Source: Glandiceps talaboti
Taxonomy: Eukaryota; Hemichordata; Enteropneusta; Spengelidae
Length of the DNA: 64,000 bases
NCBI RefSeq assembly: GCF_964340395.1
Contig: NC_135549.1
Coordinates: 8,771,342 to 8,835,341 of the forward strand
Direction of reading: 5' to 3'
Program-made: the position numbers and the translations under genes
Shown: positions 59,901-64,000 of the stretch, piece by piece
How positions within the stretch are numbered: the first letter of the stretch is position 1
Layout: each line of letters opens with the position of its first letter
The notes under the pieces: generated by a model
The model's database searches: none
What the model was told of the DNA's origin: nothing
The model's input: the letters and a program-made list of their open reading frames with translations, nothing else

Positions 59901-62900
59901 ATGTTGCATACACATCCTAGTGGAAGGAAGTATACAGTTAGAATCAACAATCTAAAGAAATCAATGTTTGATTATCCCCAATTAAAACCTAACCTAACCT
60001 AACCATTACACATACATCCTTAGGTAAAGATGACTCAGAATGTGAACATTATTTAAGTTTCTAAGGAAATCAATGTTAGCTGAACACACCGAAGACTTCA
60101 TCCTGCCAAAAGGTACGCCCATTATTACCACAGAACTTATAAAAATGTCTGTATATACCTTTGTAACATCTCTCGACATGAGTCACTGAATCATTCAGAC
60201 ATTTTCTGTAACACATCCACATTGACACATTCATTTCATTGCCACCCTCTAAGATCCCCCTCCCCCCATCCCCTTCAAAATCAACCTTTCCAAAGCACAT
60301 ACTGATGTCAACTTAAGAGGACATACACCACATCATACAGACCATGATTCAAAGCAAAGTTATATATTACATAATCATTAAAACAGTACACTTGCGTCGA
60401 AGATTTGTACACAAATATATCAAAGTTTAGTCATCTGAAGAATCTGAAGTTAAATTATGATAGTTTTCTGGTTTTCTTTATCTGACTGATTGATTGTCTT
60501 AACATTTACTTGTTGAGTTCTTCTAGAGAGCCTATAAGCAACTTTCTTGAATACCTAAAATGTATAGATTGACTGATGATTTCTCATAACTTACTTTCAC
60601 AGTCTTGCTCCAATGCATTGCCAAAGTAGCCAGCTTTACATGATCCACAGTCACTACCTTCAGTGTTGTACAAACATCTTAGACATTCTCCAGTTCTGGC
60701 ATCACAGTTTCCAGGTACAGAGGGGTCAATATTACCATTACAACTACAATTCTGACAGCCACCACCAGGGATCAGAGGATTACCAAAGTAGTTATTGTCA
60801 CACTGGTCACATCGGATACCTTATTATAAAAAAATTAAATTACTTAGACATTTACATGGCTAAGTAAGACATTCTCCAGTTCTGGCATCACAGTTTCCAG
60901 TTACAGAAGGGTCAATATTACCATTACAATTAGAATTCTGACAACTGCCACCAGGGATCATAGGATTACCAAAGTAGTTGTTGTCATACAGATCATATCG
61001 GATACCTTGTTTAATATAAGAAGTGCAAATTGGTTAGATATTTACATATCTTAGATATTTGCCTGTTGAGTTATATGAATATGAAATCCCGTAATAATAC
61101 ACAACATTGGTGAAACTTACCTGTATATCCATCTATACATTGACAAATAACTGTGGATGATCTCTGATCTAAATAACAGGTATCAGCAAACTGAAATCCA
61201 CTGCCTGCACCACCTGGACACATACATAGTTGACATGGCTGGTTGATGCCTTCACGAGGATCACCATAATAACCGCGTCCACACCTGTATTTACACACAT
61301 ACACAAACACAACTGTTGGTACCTTTTCAGAAAAGATATCTGTAGAATCTTACAGGAATTCTTATTTAAGAATAATGAACTTGGGAAAAGTCAAGAGACT
61401 GATTTTACATTTGTACAAGAGCTACAACTAAGAAAGCATTACATTTTTCTACGTACTTCAACTTTATTTATTCACTAAATTAAGCACAAAGTATTTTAAA
61501 ACATACTCCTGCATTTGTAATACCAATACACCAAAAACACATAATTCTATTTCTTGCAAAATAAATAGGACTTGTTTAATATGTGTCTAACACCATGCTT
61601 TAAAATTCTGCATTACTGCACAAGTGGTTGTATGAGTAGAGAGAATGTTTTGTTTAAAACATTGCCTATACACTTTATATATACACATATCTAATACAAC
61701 TGTGCTACACTGTATAGTGTATTCTTCACCTCATTAAGTCCTGGGAAAATAGTACTAAAAGTGTGGCTACTTCCGTTAAGGTTACCAGGTTTATCTTTTA
61801 TTTACTTCTGTTTTCAGATTTCATAGTGAAGTAATTGAGATAATGATTCTGTGACTTTTTTACAAGTGCATACACATACTTAGTTGAACAGTCAACATAT
61901 GAACAATATAATAGAAAAAATAAGTTCTCATCATTGTTAGAAACCTTGGTTTTTAACAAACTTGCTAAATATATCATGTAACAACCTACGAATTGTAGAG
62001 TATTTAGTATGACTGGCCTCATGTTTCACTATTTTATGAGTGACAAGTATCCCAAATGTTTTGTCCTCTTGACAAGATTTTGCATGTATTCATTCACCTG
62101 TTGAGTTAAACTGACTAGTTAGAGTAAACCTGTACTCTACATTTACATAGATTTGAGATGATCACTTACACTTGACAGAAGTCTCCAGCAGTGTTATCCC
62201 TACAGTTCTCACATATTCCAGTTCTTGAATCACATGAATCGGCATGGCCATTGCACTGACATGGCTGACAGTTAGGGAAATTCCAGTAACCACGCTCACA
62301 GAGATCACACTGTCGGCCAAATGTGTTAGCATTACACTGACACTGACCAGAGTTGACTTCACATAGCTCACTTCTTGAACCAATGGCATTACAATCACAT
62401 GCTGGTAGACAAATTAAACATGACACACTTCAAATTCAATTTAAAATAGCAACATTGCTGTTAGGCACTACAGCTCAATCTGGGAAGATCTCACATTATG
62501 GATTATGGACACAGTACAGACATGTTGTGAAAGCTAGTAAGACGTACATGTAATTCTGAATGCTATTTGAGCAGGCTAAAAATGTTCCCACGCACATTAT
62601 CAATTCCAGTTAGTTAGTTCAAAAAGTACTTGTTAGAGCACAAATTATTTTTAGAATCAAGAATTCCACCAATAATCTTATTTCATTCTTTAATGAAATT
62701 CTACGTGTCAAGATTTGTTTTATGTAGTTACAAAGAGAGAGAGAGGGAAAGTTGCAATTTTTTTTTTTTTAATTTTTTTTTTGGGGGGGGGGGGACAGTT
62801 GTCTTCTGGCATGACTGGTGAAATATAATTCTATCATTTGCACTTTACATTTCCAAATTAATTTTGTTGAAAATACCTAAACATGTGACAATTTGTTTGT

Positions 62901-63819
62901 TGTAATTTAAGAGTATATTTAGTGACTTACGTAGACATCCTTGAGGTCCAAATCCATATGTTCCTGGTGCACACCTATCACAACGTCTACCGACTACATT
63001 AGGTTTACATTCACAGTTTCCACCAATGCCTGAACATACTGTACTCACAGCTCCTGTAGGATCACAGTCACAAGCTGTGTGTGGAACAAAACAATTTTAG
63101 ATTAGAACCAATAGTGACCCAGTCCTAATTTAAGACAGTATATAACATTTATGGTATTTTGTCTGAAGACTGAACATACCTGATTACCTTTTGACTGCTA
63201 TTTATTCAAGCAAGGATAAATATTTTACATGTGCTCTGTTATTCTGGTTACAGGTACTACTAGTATATTCACTCACATAGCTTGTAGCAGTGTATTTTTT
63301 TTATGTATGGACAACTTTGATTTTAATAGCTTGGCAAAGGTGCTATCTTTTTTAACTCATTAAACTTGACAGTATCATCTCATACCAACAGCAATATTTT
63401 GGCCAGATTTAGCCACTGTCAATGAATTGTAAACTGTTGCTGCTTTACCTTAGGAATACCTATTCTCACTGTAGCTTTACTTTCTAATTTCTGTTTCTGT
63501 ATTCTGACATAACATTCTATTTTTCTTGCTTCTTTATATCCAGGACATCATGACTTGGCACAGTCTGTTATATTTCTAAATGTTTTCATCTTTTGAAATT
63601 TAAGTACAGGAATTTCAGGTAATACTTACGCAATGCACCATCGTACATATCAGAAGACATACTAAAAATGAGATCTTCACAAATTTCTGGCATTTGTGGT
63701 TTGTACACGGATAGCTGACTTTCTTGACAACGATATCTCTCATACTGATCCCTTCTAATTTCAGCCAAACCTGGTCCTTGGAACATATCCAGACTTGTAT
63801 ATGTTGGTACTAACACTAA
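49788..63819 (-). CDS. LAMB1: Laminin beta chain (LAMB1/2 type), C-terminal 18 exons, 5' partial
   Basis: Exons in coding order: 63630-63819, 62931-63074, 62170-62401, 61121-61284, 60595-60819, 59696-59916, 58778-58874, 58163-58354, 56794-56974, 55663-55847, 55005-55240, 54094-54270, 53436-53667, 52698-52818, 52091-52232, 51314-51490, 50492-50648, 49788-49948. They total 3234 nt (1077 residues plus TAA), all in phase. The fragment starts in the end of domain IV ([13 protein letters not shown]), has eight LE (EGF-like) repeats, a coiled coil, a six-cysteine beta knob and a second coiled coil ending [13 protein letters not shown]. It matches the corresponding half of LAMB1 in order and length. 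Role: basement-membrane heterotrimer with alpha and gamma chains, secreted. The LN domain, the first LE repeats and the rest of domain IV lie past the right edge. Assignment to the beta-1/2 group rather than beta-3 rests on the domain IV segment and the eight LE repeats. Confidence 0.95.
52850..52990. repeat. Dispersed repeat with poly-C tract, copy 1 (laminin intron 13)
   Basis: GATAGAGGGCGCTATTTGTT, TCATTCTGCAAGCAC, GGAAGAATTCTTTGACTA, a C run and CCATTGTGAAT appear in the same order and orientation at 56425-56560. Confidence 0.85.
56425..56560. repeat. Dispersed repeat with poly-C tract, copy 2 (laminin intron 9)
   Basis: GATAGAGGGTGCTGTTTGTT, TCATTCTGCAAGCACTG, GGAAGAATTCTTTGACTA, CCATTGTGAATA and a C run of about 20, collinear with 52850-52990. 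The C run lies after rather than before CCATTGTGAA, so the tract has moved or arisen separately. Confidence 0.85.
57316..57515. mobile_element. SINE/LINE-tail-like repeat with (AAT)n end
   Basis: A short (TAA)n run is followed by TGCGAATTTATAATGCACAT, CCTGAGAGCTCAAGGCGCTC, ACAATTATTACCC and TTGCAGCCTCTATAAGCGCA. This resembles a microsatellite-tailed repeat common in marine invertebrate genomes. With the AAT end as the tail, the element would read on the minus strand. No protein-coding part is present. Confidence 0.55.
57518..58147. repeat. 35-bp satellite array, 18 units, in laminin intron 8
   Basis: The unit is CTATGTGAGATTTCCATTAG plus AAATATTGACACTAC. Variants (TTCCC, TTCCAATTATAA, GCCA) recur at different positions, consistent with unequal exchange or gene conversion. 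The array ends about 16 bp from the exon 8 splice donor (GTAAGT at 58157-58162). Confidence 0.97.
58163..63074 (-). CDS. LAMB1: Laminin beta exons 2-8: eight C-terminal LE repeats
   Basis: Each LE repeat carries eight cysteines in the laminin-EGF pattern, for example [13 protein letters not shown]... [20 protein letters not shown], with GDRCDRC and [15 protein letters not shown] at the end. Eight repeats correspond to LE6-LE13 of human LAMB1. Exon 7 (58778-58874) contains KQCCDC and exon 6 ends CDCCGYG, with slightly shifted cysteines. In the known structures these repeats form the rigid short-arm rod. Confidence 0.93.
59161..59515. mobile_element. Palindromic MITE, copy B, in laminin intron 6
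   Basis: It starts TTAAAGTGGCCATATGGATG and ends near CCTCATCGATATAATCACTA. The halves are inverted copies around ATTGTACGTATAATAACAAA (about 59331-59350). It is the same family as 10480-10840. The TTAA at the left terminus, also seen at the end of the 1962-2126 copy, fits a TTAA target site (piggyBac or Kolobok type). Confidence 0.85.
60867..61052 (-). pseudogene. Tandem-duplicated, decayed fragment of laminin exon 5
   Basis: A 186-bp segment (60681-60866) holding the first 139 nt of exon 60595-60819, its acceptor and 47 nt of intron is repeated directly at 60867-61052. The copy would translate as [20 protein letters not shown] and so on, with LE cysteines changed (C to Y twice, C to S once). 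It keeps an AG acceptor at 61006-61007 but has no donor and runs into an in-frame TAG at 60860-60862. Confidence 0.9.
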
Positions 63820-64000
63820 CTGTAAGACAAAGAAGCACAGAACATGTGTTAAGTTAAACCAGATATATCCTAGTATGTCTAGTCCATTCAGGCATAAAAA
63901 CCCTCCCTGTTCCTACCTTTCTCAAAAGTGAACATTCAAGTACAGGTTAAGTTATAATGCACTTTCCTTGAAAATCATCAAAGTTCTTTAAATCTCTGAG
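63820..64000 (-). other. LAMB1: Laminin beta intron at the window edge
   Basis: Sequence upstream of the acceptor at 63820-63821 on the gene strand, with the polypyrimidine tract TTCTTTGTCTTACAG. No further exon is visible before the window ends. Confidence 0.8.

Noticed and set aside
59986-60003. Short run of AACCT units, as in (TTAGG)n telomere repeats
   Set aside because: Only about three units inside a laminin intron, too few to call an interstitial telomere.

Overview
The window is AT-rich metazoan nuclear DNA: multi-exon genes with GT-AG introns, abundant microsatellites and minisatellites, foldback MITE-like elements and a decayed Tx1/L1-type LINE. The gene set and repeat load fit a marine invertebrate (deuterostome or lophotrochozoan). 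I cannot name the species from sequence alone. I joined exons by hand, using splice sites and codon phase; every junction listed keeps the reading frame.

Layout from left to right. (1) 2493-4357, minus strand: a small secreted C-type lectin (4 exons, about 184 residues) with EPN and WND sugar/calcium-binding motifs. (2) 4358-10134: gene-poor DNA with CCAA/AATC arrays, a three-copy ~150-bp tandem repeat, a 27-bp minisatellite and the probable KDM7 3'UTR. (3) 10135-34165, minus strand: a complete KDM7 (PHF2/PHF8/KDM7A family) histone demethylase, 19 coding exons, 1010 residues, with an intact PHD finger and JmjC iron-binding residues H254, D256 and H326. (4) 34166-34588: a short bidirectional promoter holding a TCTCGCGAGA palindrome. 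(5) 34589-40128, plus strand: CCDC115, the V-ATPase assembly factor related to yeast Vma22 (5 exons, 220 residues). A 68-bp tandem array begins inside its last codons. (6) 40129-49787: no conserved gene; a LINE relic at about 43.86-45.22 kb, a 45-bp minisatellite, an ATAC array and dispersed repeats. (7) 49788-63819, minus strand: the C-terminal 1077 residues of a laminin beta chain (LAMB1/2 type; 18 exons). The N-terminal exons lie beyond the right edge.

The three larger genes are housekeeping or extracellular-matrix genes, and only KDM7 and CCDC115 share an obvious regulatory element. I see no novel operon-like or defence system. The most unusual points are a tandemly duplicated laminin exon fragment that has lost LE-domain cysteines, a 35-bp satellite lying against a laminin 5' splice site, a repeat array seeded by the end of the CCDC115 coding sequence, and several unrelated foldback element families.
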